Shown: piece after piece, positions 42,401-49,760 of the stretch
How the letters are laid out: the number at the start of each line of letters is the position of its first letter
Position numbering within the stretch: position 1 is the first letter of the stretch
DNA from: Nocardioidaceae bacterium UBA4001
Lineage (GTDB): Bacteria > Actinomycetota > Actinomycetes > Propionibacteriales > Nocardioidaceae
DNA: 64,000 bases
Assembly (NCBI GenBank): GCA_002384855.1
Contig: DGBP01000075.1
Location: 51,289-115,288 of the forward strand
Reading direction: 5' to 3'
The notes under the pieces: model-generated
What the model was told of the DNA's origin: nothing
Database searches by the model: none
What the model saw: the letters and a program-made list of their open reading frames with translations, nothing else
Position numbers and translations under genes: made by a program

Positions 42401-45097
42401 GACATCACCGACGCCGTGGACATCGACGGGGTGACCTGCCAGGTCACCGGCGGCACCGGCGTGGAGGTCCCGGCCGACGACGAGGTGACCGTCGGCTACA
42501 CCTGTGACGTGACCGGGCTGACCGAGGCCGACTACACCGGCGGCACCAACACCGCCACGGCCACCTGGGCCGACGGCACCGCCAGCGGCACGGCGGACGT
42601 CGAGTTCGACCTGGACGACGAGACCGACAGGTCAGTCGAGGTCTTCGACAACAGGACCGACCTGTTCGCCCTCCCGGGCGACTCGCTCGGGACCGCCGAG
42701 TGGAACGCCGAGGGCACGCCCACTCCGTTCACCTACCAGCTCGAGCTCGGCGGCGAGCCCGGTGAGTGCACCGGTTACACCAACACCGCACGCCTGTTCG
42801 GTGACGCGGAGACGGCGCTGGACACCGCCCGGGAGACGGTCACGGTGTGTGAGGAGGAGCCGCTCTCGGTCACCAAGACCGCGGACGCCACCTTCGACCG
42901 CACCTACCTGTGGGACTTCGACAAGGCCGTCGCCGAGCCGACGACGGTCGAGGTCGCCGAGGGTGAGACCCACGAGTTCGACTACACCGTCACCGCCACT
43001 CCGAACGGCTACAGCGACTCCGGCTGGGCGATGGAGGGCACCATCACGGTGACCAACCCGAACGGGTACGACGCCGGCGCGATCACCGCGGACATCACCG
43101 ACAGCACCGACGTCGGTGCCGTCTGCACCGTCCCCGGCGGCGAAGACCTGGTCGTCGACCCGGGCGAGAGCGTCGACCTTTCCTACACCTGCACCTTCAC
43201 CGAGGAGCCGGACTACGAGGGTCGCAACACCGCCACCGCAACCTGGCTGGACCCGGAAGGGACCGAGCGGAGCCGCACCGGCACCGCGGACGTCGACTTC
43301 GAGCTGACCGGCGAGACCGACGAGACCGTCGACGTGTACGACGACAAGGTCGACCTGGCCGAGCCCGAGAAGCTCGGCACGGCGACCTGGAACTCCGAGG
43401 GTTACCCGACCGAGTTCCCCTACTCGCTGAGCCAGGAGGGCGTGGCCGGTGAGTGCACCGACTACACCAACACCGCGTTCATCGAGGAGACCGGCCAGGA
43501 GGACTCCACCACGGTCACCCTGTGCGTCGAGGACGCGCTCGACGTCAGCAAGACCGTCGACGCGACCTACGACCGCACCTACCTCTGGCAGATCGACAAG
43601 GAGGTCGGTGAGGACCGGCTGGAGGTCCTCCAGGGAGACCCCGTGTTCTCGTACACGGTGTCCGCGACGCCGGACGGGTTCACCGACGACGGCTGGGTGA
43701 TGGAGGGCACCATCACGGTGACCAACCCCAACACCTACGACGACGGCGACATCACCGCCACCGTCACCGACCTCACCGATGTCGGAGGCGGGGCCCAGTG
43801 CACCGTCGATAACGGCACCGAGGTCACCGTCGCGGCAGGGGGTGAGCCGGTCGTGCTGGCCTACACCTGCACCTTCACCGGCGAGCCTGCCTACGACGGC
43901 ACCAACACCGCCACCGCCGCGTGGACCGCACCCGACGGGGAGACCGAACGCAGCGCCGCCGGCACCGCCGACGTCGACTTCGCCCTCGACGGTGAGACCA
44001 ACAAGACGATCAACGTCTACGACGACAAGACCGACCCCGACGGCGACCCCGTCGACCTCGGCCAGGCGACGTGGAACGCCGACGGCACCCCGACTGTGTT
44101 CACCTACGAGCTCGCGCTCCCCGGCAGCCCCGGGACCTGCGTGGACTACACCAACACCGCGTGGATCGAGCAGACCGGGCAGGACGACGAGGTCACGGTG
44201 GTGGTGTGCAAGTACGGCGAGGTCGTGGTCACCAAGACCGCGGAGGCGACGTACGACCGGGTCTACGCCTGGGACATCGACAAGCGGGTCGACCGGACCA
44301 GCCTCACCACCGGTGCGGACGGGACGGCCACGGCGGGCTACACCGTCGAGGTGAGCCCGGCCGGGTTCACCGACTCCGGCTGGGAGATGACCGGGGTGGT
44401 GACCGTCCACAACCCGAACGACTGGGCCGACCTCACCATCGGGCTCGAGGACCTGCCGAACCTCGGCGAGGGGGTCACGTGTGAGTTCGACGAGGGCCTG
44501 GAGGACGTCGTCGAGCGTGGTGCGACCACGACGTACACCTACGCCTGCACCTTCGAGGAGCAGCCGGAGTACGTCGGCGACAACACGGTCGTGGTCGACT
44601 GGCACAACGCCGACGGCCAGGGTGAGATGACCCGCAACGGGACCGCGACGACGACCACCCCGGTGGCCTTCGAGATCGACGAGGAGACCGACAAGGTCGT
44701 GACCGTGGTCGACGAGATGGCCGAGCCCGACCTGCTCGGTGAGGTCACCTGGGCCGAGGGCGGGGAGTCGACGCTGTTCGAGTACTCCGTCGAGCTGTCG
44801 GCCGCGCCCGGCGTCTGCGAGACCGTGGTGAACACCGCCACGATCGTCGAGACCGGTCAGGACGCGCAGGCGACCGTGACGGTCTGCGGTGACGAGATCC
44901 TGCCGGTCGAGCGGGTCGTGTCACGGCCGCCGGTGGCACCCGCGGAGATCGCAGGGGTCCAGGGTGGTCTGCCCGACACCGGAGCACCGGCCGGCAGCGG
45001 CCTGATCACCATGGTCGCCGGCCTGTCGGTGCTGCTCGGATCCTGGCTGCTGCTGCGCACCCGGCGCACCACCGCCCCGGGGCGATCTCCCCAGTAG
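39488..45097 (+). CDS. Giant LPXTG-anchored surface protein with six long repeats
   Basis: An 1869-residue wall protein. A long basic N-terminus leads to a signal peptide (LRILVAMVLAVLTLPVAGTASA, shown from residue ~38), then a Pro/Glu/Ala-rich linker of about 80 residues. A globular head follows (residues ~150-330), then a prealbumin/SpaA-like domain (~330-430) and six repeats of about 225-233 residues. Near residue 1828 is the sorting signal LPDTG, followed by a hydrophobic helix and RTRRTT. Each repeat opens with a VTKTADATYDRTYLW-type motif, has a central TITVTNPND and ends with a YTNTA-type strand. ATG 39488 has GGGGGGA 7 bases upstream; an in-frame GTG at 39470 lies before that ribosome site. 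No sortase is nearby. The likely role is adhesion or a wall stalk, inferred from architecture. Confidence 0.88.
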   Translation: MFSLSKLASSSTSADRRWWRRRRTYRPRHMAAGHRWLPLRILVAMVLAVLTLPVAGTASAEEADPAVTPETSLTTTEEAAPPAEETPPVEEPAAEEAPPAEEAPAEQPAPEAPAAEEPASAQPAKQQPATQKAPSLQSIEPLVEAQVAPTGTPGVCDTNERTGTVASFTQNTREDSGGDWIGSVLNPNNSDYAEGDFVPQRVQFTGLQPGEQEFVFTYDVTKNGIYAYDFVAHQRLVDGDGSSITSWEVVNGDGPVATVNVTFFIPEGTDGTATLYFDMHIATELDWGADMGAGTIDGAPYHVALQSLNCASVGAMDNQLMASAVDAGEITVTKVADPADGTDFSFTIAGEDSVTFGLDVDGDATLPDTVTYRVAPGSWSVTENALPEGWNLTSLVCTGTTPTYDGATATFPVADDDAITCTFTDTKQTYDDLTVTKTADPSYDRDYDWTITKQVVGEDSQNVPEGDDATFEYDVVVTPSAPMDSNFAVTGEITVTNPNDVPIEGVTIADTTSGTTCEITGVTGPVTLQPGDTSYDYTCTFADATAQTSGTNTVDLTWSTDAYYGSTGEATGTAGYDFGAVTPTTTDDTVTVTDSEIDLGDPEVVPEGNVVTATDGETTFTYPLTWPGEPGTCTDYDNTATLTETDGGTQQATETVEVCVGSDLDVAKTVVESLTRTYDWDVTKTADDATLEVDPATGKVTATYDVEVSAGAYEDSGWLMSGTITVENPNDWQDITLTGITDVYDGGGTCTVDTTDGLIITAGDSRVFDYTCAFGSQPIYDGTNTATITWNAAAAFTPTGTDSGTAAVTAGDWDQSLVNEEVTLVDDMATPADDSDDVTLGTYTWSENFATTVEHSIVLEGEAGSCVDYTNTASVVGDGDVVLDSDDADVAVCWPVDLTVTKTADATYDRTYLWDLTKVADDPTTVEVAEDGTATFDYTVEAVPNGYTDDGHTLAGTITVTNPNDYMGVTVDITDAVDIDGVTCQVTGGTGVEVPADDEVTVGYTCDVTGLTEADYTGGTNTATATWADGTASGTADVEFDLDDETDRSVEVFDNRTDLFALPGDSLGTAEWNAEGTPTPFTYQLELGGEPGECTGYTNTARLFGDAETALDTARETVTVCEEEPLSVTKTADATFDRTYLWDFDKAVAEPTTVEVAEGETHEFDYTVTATPNGYSDSGWAMEGTITVTNPNGYDAGAITADITDSTDVGAVCTVPGGEDLVVDPGESVDLSYTCTFTEEPDYEGRNTATATWLDPEGTERSRTGTADVDFELTGETDETVDVYDDKVDLAEPEKLGTATWNSEGYPTEFPYSLSQEGVAGECTDYTNTAFIEETGQEDSTTVTLCVEDALDVSKTVDATYDRTYLWQIDKEVGEDRLEVLQGDPVFSYTVSATPDGFTDDGWVMEGTITVTNPNTYDDGDITATVTDLTDVGGGAQCTVDNGTEVTVAAGGEPVVLAYTCTFTGEPAYDGTNTATAAWTAPDGETERSAAGTADVDFALDGETNKTINVYDDKTDPDGDPVDLGQATWNADGTPTVFTYELALPGSPGTCVDYTNTAWIEQTGQDDEVTVVVCKYGEVVVTKTAEATYDRVYAWDIDKRVDRTSLTTGADGTATAGYTVEVSPAGFTDSGWEMTGVVTVHNPNDWADLTIGLEDLPNLGEGVTCEFDEGLEDVVERGATTTYTYACTFEEQPEYVGDNTVVVDWHNADGQGEMTRNGTATTTTPVAFEIDEETDKVVTVVDEMAEPDLLGEVTWAEGGESTLFEYSVELSAAPGVCETVVNTATIVETGQDAQATVTVCGDEILPVERVVSRPPVAPAEIAGVQGGLPDTGAPAGSGLITMVAGLSVLLGSWLLLRTRRTTAPGRSPQ
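40779..44890 (+). repeat. Six in-frame coding repeats of about 670-700 bp
   Basis: Repeat starts, marked by the xVTKTAxxxYDRxYxW motif, fall near 40779, 41474, 42175, 42860, 43534 and 44216. Repeats 3-5 are most alike at the protein level (EGTITVTNP or AGTITVTNP, then a CTVDxxT-like strand), while 1, 2 and 6 have diverged, which fits expansion by internal duplication. Confidence 0.8.
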
Positions 45098-45112
45098 CGG
45101 CCGGTCAGGGGT

Positions 45113-45147
45113 CCCCGTCACCGCCTCCCCGGAGGACGGTGGCGGGG
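45113..45147. terminator. Hairpin between the surface-protein gene and ddaH
   Basis: CCCCGTCACCG (45113-45123) pairs with CGGTGGCGGGG (45137-45147), with one wobble, and inside it CCTCC (45124-45128) pairs with GGAGG (45131-45135). It lies 16 bases after the surface-protein stop and between convergent genes, so it can serve both directions. Confidence 0.75.
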
Positions 45148-45153
45148 ATCTCC

Positions 45154-45207
45154 GCGTCGGTCAGGCGCCCGTCCCAGGCCGCGTCGGTCAGGCGCCCGTC
45201 CCAGGCC
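45154..45207. repeat. Perfect tandem duplication of 27 bp
   Basis: A 27-base unit beginning GCGTCGGTCAGGCGCC occurs at 45154-45180 and again, identically, at 45181-45207. The next five bases (GCGTC) begin a third copy but run into the ddaH stop codon. Identical copies suggest a recent duplication. Confidence 0.9.
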
Positions 45208-45210
45208 GCG

Positions 45211-46116
45211 TCACAGACCCGGCAGGACCACCTCGCCGCCGTGGACCTCCGGCAGGTCGCGGCCGACGACGACGTCGAGCGGGTTGGTCAGGCAGCGCAC
45301 CGACCCGCCGCCCTTGTGGAACTCGGAGACGTCGACGAGGACGACCTGGAAGTCCCACTCCTCGAGCTGGGCGACGACCCGCTGCGGGGAGGTGGTCGGC
45401 ATGATCACCGTCCGGCCGACCACGATCGAGTTGGCGCAGAAGGTCAGCGCCTCCTCCTCGCTGAGCACCAGCGGCTCGGGCACCAGGGCGAGCAGCGCCT
45501 GCGCGGACTCCTCGTCGAAGGCCGAGGGGCACACCATCGCCCGGGTCTCGTCGAGGGGGCAGAAGGCGAGGTCGAGGTGGTACATCCCCGGATGGGTGAT
45601 CCGGACCCCGCGTACCCGGAGGTCGAGCCCGACCGCGAGGTGCTTGAGGCCGAGCTGCTCGGTGCGGGGTCCGTACCCCACGACGAGGGCGTCGCCCCAG
45701 GCGAAGGCGTCCCCGGCCTCGAAGTGCGCACCGACCCCGTCGCGGCCGACGTACGACGTGGCGAAGCCGTTGCCCTCGAACCACGGGCCGGCGCTGTGGG
45801 TCTCCATGCGCCGCTCGGCATAGCGCATGTGCGAGAGCATCACGCGCTCCTCCTCGGTGGTACGCAGGGCAAGCCCGAGGTTCATCGCGTACACCATGTC
45901 CGGGGCGTCGGGGCGCTGGTCGAGCACCTCGACCTGCCCGCCGGCGGCCTCGACCGCCGTGGCCAGGCCGAGCCACTGCTCGCGGGTGCGCACGTGGTCG
46001 GGCTGGTCGTGGACGTCCATGTACGGGTTGATCGTGTAGTCGACCCGGAAGTGGTTGGGCTCCACCATCAGGTAGCGGCGGCCCCACTCCAACGTCGTGT
46101 CCGAGCTCGCGGTCAT
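45211..46116 (-). CDS. ddaH: Dimethylargininase / amidinotransferase family hydrolase
   Basis: A 301-residue guanidino-modifying enzyme of the pentein fold. RRYLMVEPNHFRVDYTINPYM at the start, FEGNGFATSYVG, the catalytic histidine in HPGMYHLDLAFCPLD and the nucleophilic cysteine in GGSVRCLTNPLD (near residue 283) are all present. Enzymes with this layout hydrolyse methylated arginines to citrulline; an ornithine- or arginine-deiminase-like substrate is the alternative. ATG 46116 has GGGAGGGAA upstream; a longer reading to 46302 would cover the regulatory region. It is divergent from a FadR-type regulator with two operator matches between them. Confidence 0.87.
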   Translation of the reverse strand: MTASSDTTLEWGRRYLMVEPNHFRVDYTINPYMDVHDQPDHVRTREQWLGLATAVEAAGGQVEVLDQRPDAPDMVYAMNLGLALRTTEEERVMLSHMRYAERRMETHSAGPWFEGNGFATSYVGRDGVGAHFEAGDAFAWGDALVVGYGPRTEQLGLKHLAVGLDLRVRGVRITHPGMYHLDLAFCPLDETRAMVCPSAFDEESAQALLALVPEPLVLSEEEALTFCANSIVVGRTVIMPTTSPQRVVAQLEEWDFQVVLVDVSEFHKGGGSVRCLTNPLDVVVGRDLPEVHGGEVVLPGL

Positions 46117-46167
46117 CTCGTTCCCTCCCCTGCCGTCTCGCGCAGTGATCTCAGTCCCCGATTGCCG

Positions 46168-46182
46168 GATTGTCGGACAATC
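46168..46182. promoter_or_regulatory. FadR-type GntR operator, site 1
   Basis: GATTGTCGGACAATC is a perfect 7-1-7 palindrome. Its core TTGTCGGACAA fits TNGTNNNACNA, the consensus for the FadR subfamily of GntR regulators, exactly. It lies 52 bases upstream of the ddaH start, between ddaH and a FadR-type regulator. Confidence 0.75.
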
Positions 46183-46226
46183 AGGCGTTCCACAGTGTGA
46201 GGTCCCGCGGGTTGCCCCGTCAACTT

Positions 46227-46237
46227 CTGTCCGACAA
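46227..46237. promoter_or_regulatory. FadR-type GntR operator, site 2
   Basis: CTGTCCGACAA matches the same consensus except for the first base, and resembles site 1 (TTGTCGGACAA) at 9 of 11 bases. It lies 54 bases before the regulator start. The two site centres are 57 bases apart, so one dimer per promoter or looped binding is possible. Confidence 0.65.
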
Positions 46238-46290
46238 TGTGGGGGAGACGTGTTCCCGGACCGGGGACGACCGCTTCGAGAGAGCAGGCG

Positions 46291-47040
46291 ATGAGCGACC
46301 ACTCACCGCAACCCGACGGGCAGCCCGACGGCGGGCCGCATCCTCCCCCGACCCCGGAGCGGCCGTTCGCCACCCTCAGCCTCGAGCACTCCTCCACCGT
46401 CGACCGGGTCGCCGAGGAGCTGCGCCGGGCACTCTTCGACGGCGAGGTCGGCCCGGGGACACCCCTGCGGGAGCTCGCCCTCGCCGAGGCCATGGGGGTC
46501 TCGCGGTCCACGATCCGCGAGGCGCTCGGCGCGCTCGTCGCCGAGGGGCTCGCGACCCGCGAGCCGAACCGCGGCGTCTTCGTCACCGAGCTCGACCCCC
46601 AGGCGGTGCACGACGTCGGCCTCGCGCGGGCCGTGCTCGAGGTCGCCGGGGCCCGCCGCTGGGCCGGGGCGAGCGACGAGGAGCGGGAGGCCGTCCGCGA
46701 GGCGATCGCCTCCTTCCGCGACGCGGCGGCCGTCGGCGCGGACCCGAGCGAGCTCACCGCCGCGCACCTGGCGATCCACCGGTCGATCGCCGCGCTCGCC
46801 GGGTCGCCGAGACTGCTCGCCCTCGCCGACGCGCTCTACGCCGAGATCCGCCTCGGCCTGGCCAAGGTGGACCGGATCCGCCGCAACGCCGAGGACCAGG
46901 TCGCCGCCCACCAGGCGCTGGTGGACCTCCTCGAGCAGGGCGAGGTCGAGACCGCTGCCCGGGAGCTCGAGGAGCACCTCGCCCACGCCGAGACGTCGAT
47001 GCTCGAGGCCCTGCACCTACCGCACGACGAGGGGACCTGA
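46291..47040 (+). CDS. GntR-family regulator, FadR/FCD subfamily, divergent from ddaH
   Basis: A 249-residue regulator. After a Pro-rich lead of about 30 residues the winged helix-turn-helix has DRVAEELRRALFDGEVGPGTPLRELALAEAMGVSRSTIREAL. The helical FCD domain follows, with possible metal ligands in AAHLAIHRSIAALAG, VAAHQALVDLL and EEHLAHAE. ATG 46291 was chosen because the product then begins with the usual variable leader; an in-frame start at 46237 would overlap the operator. Its position, divergent from ddaH with two FadR-type sites between them, makes autoregulation and control of ddaH likely. The ligand would then be an arginine or guanidino metabolite (inference). Confidence 0.87.
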   Translation: MSDHSPQPDGQPDGGPHPPPTPERPFATLSLEHSSTVDRVAEELRRALFDGEVGPGTPLRELALAEAMGVSRSTIREALGALVAEGLATREPNRGVFVTELDPQAVHDVGLARAVLEVAGARRWAGASDEEREAVREAIASFRDAAAVGADPSELTAAHLAIHRSIAALAGSPRLLALADALYAEIRLGLAKVDRIRRNAEDQVAAHQALVDLLEQGEVETAARELEEHLAHAETSMLEALHLPHDEGT

Positions 47041-47088
47041 CGAGGCGACGCCCCGCACCGCTTCGGCGGGTCTGGCAGTATCGGCCCC

Positions 47089-47463
47089 GTGAGGTTCTTG
47101 ATCTGGGTCGTCGTCAACGCGCTGGCGCTCGCCTCCGCGGCGTGGCTCCTCGAAGGAATCCGGGTCACCGGCGACACCACCGAGGACCGGTTGCTCACGC
47201 TCACCCTGGTCGCGCTGATCTTCGGCGTGGTCAACGCCGTGGTCGCGCCCATCGTGAAGGTGCTGTCGATCCCGTTCATCATCCTCACGCTGGGGCTGTT
47301 CCTGATCGTCGTGAACGCCCTGATGCTCATGCTCACCGGCTGGCTCGCAGGTGAGCTCGGCCTCGGCTTCGAGGTCGACGGCTTCTGGACCGCGGTGCTC
47401 GGCGCCGTCATCGTCACGATCGCCACCTGGATCCTCGAGGCCGTCCTGCCGTCCAAGGACTGA
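47089..47463 (+). CDS. Phage-holin-4-like small membrane protein (PF04020 type)
   Basis: A 124-residue protein with four predicted transmembrane helices (RFLIWVVVNALALASAAWLL, then LTLVALIFGVVNAVVAPI, then FIILTLGLFLIVVNALMLML, then FWTAVLGAVIVTIATWIL). VNAVVAPIVKVLSIPF followed by LTLGLFLIVVNALML is the signature of the widespread holin-4_2-type family. Despite the name it is a normal chromosomal gene in actinobacteria and has no proven lytic role. GTG 47089 lies 7 bases after CAGTAT, fitting a leaderless start. The phosphatase gene follows after 5 bases. Confidence 0.85.
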   Translation: MRFLIWVVVNALALASAAWLLEGIRVTGDTTEDRLLTLTLVALIFGVVNAVVAPIVKVLSIPFIILTLGLFLIVVNALMLMLTGWLAGELGLGFEVDGFWTAVLGAVIVTIATWILEAVLPSKD

Positions 47464-47468
47464 GGCTC

Positions 47469-48008
47469 ATGACGACCGGGACCCACCACCTGCTGCCCCC
47501 GAAGCGACGCCCCGGCGCGTCGCCGTACCGGATCGCCGTGGTGTGCCTGGGCAACATCTGCCGCTCCCCGATGGGTGAGGTCGTGCTGAGCGAGAAGCTC
47601 GCCCGCGCGGGGCTCGACCGTCGCGTCGAGGTCAGCAGTGCCGGGACCGGCGGCTGGCACGTCGGTGAGCCGATGGACCGCAGGGCGGCGGCCGCGCTCG
47701 CGGCGGCCGGGTACGACGGGTCGCGCCACCGGGCGGCGCAGTTCGAGCCCGGCTGGTACGACGCGCACGACCTGGTCCTGGCCATGGACTCGAGCAACCA
47801 CGCCGACCTCGACGACCTGGCCGGCGAGGTCGAGCCGGGGCGGCTGCGCATGTTCCGCGACTTCGACCCGCGGGCGGCCGGGGCCGACCGCGACGTGCCC
47901 GACCCGTACTTCGGCGGCGAGGACGGGTTCGCCCACGTCCTCGCGACCGTCGAGCGCACCGCCGACGCGATCGTGGCCGCGCTCGAGCGGGAGCTCGGGG
48001 GAGGCTGA
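47469..48008 (+). CDS. Low-molecular-weight protein tyrosine phosphatase
   Basis: A 179-residue LMW-PTP. The P-loop CLGNICRSP (nucleophile Cys25, CX5R) follows strand IAVV, and the general acid is in VPDPYFGGEDGF, the DPY/F motif of the class. The N-terminus has about 18 extra polar residues. Bacterial enzymes of this type dephosphorylate protein tyrosines, and some are secreted in mycobacteria (PtpA). ATG 47469 follows the holin-like gene by 5 bases. The fructosamine-kinase-like gene begins 1 base after its stop, so the three probably form one transcript. Confidence 0.9.
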   Translation: MTTGTHHLLPPKRRPGASPYRIAVVCLGNICRSPMGEVVLSEKLARAGLDRRVEVSSAGTGGWHVGEPMDRRAAAALAAAGYDGSRHRAAQFEPGWYDAHDLVLAMDSSNHADLDDLAGEVEPGRLRMFRDFDPRAAGADRDVPDPYFGGEDGFAHVLATVERTADAIVAALERELGGG

Positions 48009-48009
48009 G

Positions 48010-48870
48010 GTGGCGCGGATGGGCACGATCGCGAGCCGGGCGGAGGAGCTGCTCGGCACGGCGGTGGTGGCCACGACCCCGGTCGCGGGTGGTGACATCT
48101 GCACCGCGACCCGGCTGCGCCTGTCCGACGGCACCTCCGCCCTGGTCAAGACCCGGGCCCACGCACCGGCGGACTTCTTCCCGAGCGAGGCCCGGGGGCT
48201 GTCCTGGCTGGCCGAGGCGCGCGGCGTCCACGTCCCCGCCGTGCTCGCCGCGGAGGCCGACTGTCTGATCCTGTCCTGGGTGGAGACCGGCCGCCCCTCG
48301 GTGGAGGCGGCCGAGCACCTCGGCCGCGCGTTGGCGGTGACCCACCGGGTCGGCGCGGCGTCGTTCGGCGCCGAGTCGGACGGCTACATCGGGACGCTTC
48401 CGCTCCCGAACCGCACCGCACCGACGTGGCCCGAGTTCTACGCGACGCGGCGGGTGCTGCCCTACCTCAAGCTGGGGCGCGACCGCGGGTCGGTCTCCGC
48501 CGAGGACGCGGTCGCGGTCGAGGCCGTGGTCCGCCGGATCACCGACCTCGCCGGGCCGGAGGAGCCCCCCGCGCGGCTGCACGGCGACCTGTGGTCGGGA
48601 AACGTGTTGTGGGGGCTGGACGGCAGGGCGTGGCTGGTCGACCCCGCGGCGTACGGCGGCCACCGGGAGACCGACCTGGCGATGCTGGCCCTGTTCGGGC
48701 TGCCGCAGCTGTCGCGGGTGATCGCGGCCTACGAGGACGAGGCGCCGCTCGCCGACGGCTGGGAGGACCGGGTCGCGCTGCACCAGCTCTTCCCGCTGCT
48801 CGTGCACGCCGCGCTGTTCGGCGGTGGCTACGGCGCCCGCGCCGGCGAGGCCGCCCGCTCCCTGCTCTGA
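48010..48870 (+). CDS. Fructosamine kinase family protein
   Basis: A 286-residue aminoglycoside-phosphotransferase-fold kinase of the fructosamine-3-kinase family. The ATP-binding lysine is in ALVKTRAHAPADFFPSEA, the catalytic loop is RLHGDLWSGNVLWG and the metal-binding aspartate is in WLVDPAAYGGHRETDLAM, all characteristic. Bacterial members phosphorylate ketoamines on glycated proteins or free ribulosamines, which supports deglycation. Pairing with an LMW-PTP, as here, is a recurring arrangement. I chose GTG 48010 because GGGGGAGG is well placed for it; ATG 48019 in the same frame is the alternative. Confidence 0.88.
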   Translation: MARMGTIASRAEELLGTAVVATTPVAGGDICTATRLRLSDGTSALVKTRAHAPADFFPSEARGLSWLAEARGVHVPAVLAAEADCLILSWVETGRPSVEAAEHLGRALAVTHRVGAASFGAESDGYIGTLPLPNRTAPTWPEFYATRRVLPYLKLGRDRGSVSAEDAVAVEAVVRRITDLAGPEEPPARLHGDLWSGNVLWGLDGRAWLVDPAAYGGHRETDLAMLALFGLPQLSRVIAAYEDEAPLADGWEDRVALHQLFPLLVHAALFGGGYGARAGEAARSLL

Positions 48871-48901
48871 GGGGTCGCGCCTTCCCACGTCGGCCCGCCC
48901 G

Positions 48902-48991
48902 TGCTTTCCCACGTTCACCTGGGAAAGCACGTCTTACCTCGAGGAATTTCACGAGGTAGGTGGCGCCACCCCAGGTGAACGTGGGAAAACT
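48902..48991. repeat. Interspersed palindromic element, copy 2 (rearranged form)
   Basis: It begins with the same TGCTTTCCCA/TGGGAAAGCA stem and loop as copies 1 and 3. It continues with TACCTCG paired to CGAGGTA over a 10-base spacer, and ends with AGGTGAACGTGGGAAAA, the inverted repeat of the element's own first half. The whole 90 bases is therefore a large palindrome. It separates the fructosamine-kinase gene from mprA. Confidence 0.85.
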
Positions 48992-49009
48992 CAGGCCCCC
49001 GGACCGCCT

Positions 49010-49040
49010 TCAGGGACGTCTCAGGTGCAGGTGGCAGGCT
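49010..49040 (+). promoter_or_regulatory. MprA-type direct repeat and -10 of mprA
   Basis: TCAG occurs at 49010-49013 and 49021-49024, an 11-base (one-turn) period. Ten bases later comes CAGGCT (49035-49040), and the GTG start follows GGGAGG. The same TCAG-N7-TCAG-N10-(-10) layout stands before pepD, which suggests the response regulator controls both. Confidence 0.7.
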
Positions 49041-49046
49041 GGGAGG

Positions 49047-49760
49047 GTGACCAGCGTCCCGCCCGAGCCCGCGCACCGGATCCTCGTCGTCGACGACGAC
49101 CCGTCCGTGCGCGACTCACTGCGCCGGTCGTTGGAGTTCAACGGGTACGCCGTGACCGTCGCGGGTGACGGCGCCGAAGCCCTCGCCGCGATCGGGCAGG
49201 GCGCCCCCGACGCCCTCGTCATCGACGTGATGATGCCGCGCCTCGACGGCCTCGAGACCACCCGCGCCCTCCGGACCGCCGGCAACGACCTGCCGATCCT
49301 CGTCCTGACCGCCCGTGACTCCGTCGGCGACCGGGTCGAGGGGCTCGACGCGGGCGCCGACGACTACCTCACCAAGCCGTTCGCCCTCGAGGAGCTGCTC
49401 GCGCGGCTGCGCGCCCTGCTCCGTCGGGTCCAGCCCCCGACGACCGACGACACGGACGCCGAGACGCTCACCTTCGCCGACCTCAGCCTCAACCCCGTCA
49501 CCCGCGAGGTACGACGGTCCGACCGGCCCATCGACCTGACCCGCACCGAGTTCACCCTGCTCGAGATGTTTTTGCGCCGACCCCGTCGCGTGCTCGACCG
49601 CTCGTTCATCCTCGAGGAGGTGTGGGGGTACGACTTCCCGACCACGGCCAACTCGCTCGAGGTCTACGTCGGCTACCTGCGCCGCAAGACCGAGGCCGAG
49701 GGAGAGCCCCGGCTGATCCACACCGTCCGGGGAGTCGGATACGTGCTGCGGGAGGCGTGA
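49047..49760 (+). CDS. mprA: MprA-like response regulator (OmpR family)
   Basis: A 237-residue two-component regulator very like mycobacterial MprA. The receiver domain has the acidic pocket VVDDD, the phospho-acceptor Asp60 in VIDVMMPRLDG, LVLTARDSV and the lysine of DYLTKPFALEELLARLRALLRR. The C-terminal winged helix ends EVYVGYLRRKTEAEGEPRLIHTVRGVGYVLR. In mycobacteria MprA responds to envelope stress and activates pepD and sigma-factor genes. GTG 49047 lies 6 bases after CAGGCT, fitting a leaderless, autoregulated promoter. The stop overlaps the kinase ATG. Confidence 0.93.
   Translation: MTSVPPEPAHRILVVDDDPSVRDSLRRSLEFNGYAVTVAGDGAEALAAIGQGAPDALVIDVMMPRLDGLETTRALRTAGNDLPILVLTARDSVGDRVEGLDAGADDYLTKPFALEELLARLRALLRRVQPPTTDDTDAETLTFADLSLNPVTREVRRSDRPIDLTRTEFTLLEMFLRRPRRVLDRSFILEEVWGYDFPTTANSLEVYVGYLRRKTEAEGEPRLIHTVRGVGYVLREA

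Noticed and set aside
42632..44605. A 657-residue minus-strand open frame
   Set aside because: It is antisense to the repeats of the LPXTG protein and looks repetitive only because it mirrors them.
40779..44890. Tandem repeats that might suggest a CRISPR array or satellite
   Set aside because: The repeats are about 680 bp, in frame and protein-coding; there are no short identical repeats with unique spacers.
47089..47463. Prophage signal from the holin-like gene
   Set aside because: This family is a common chromosomal membrane protein in actinobacteria, and no phage gene lies nearby.
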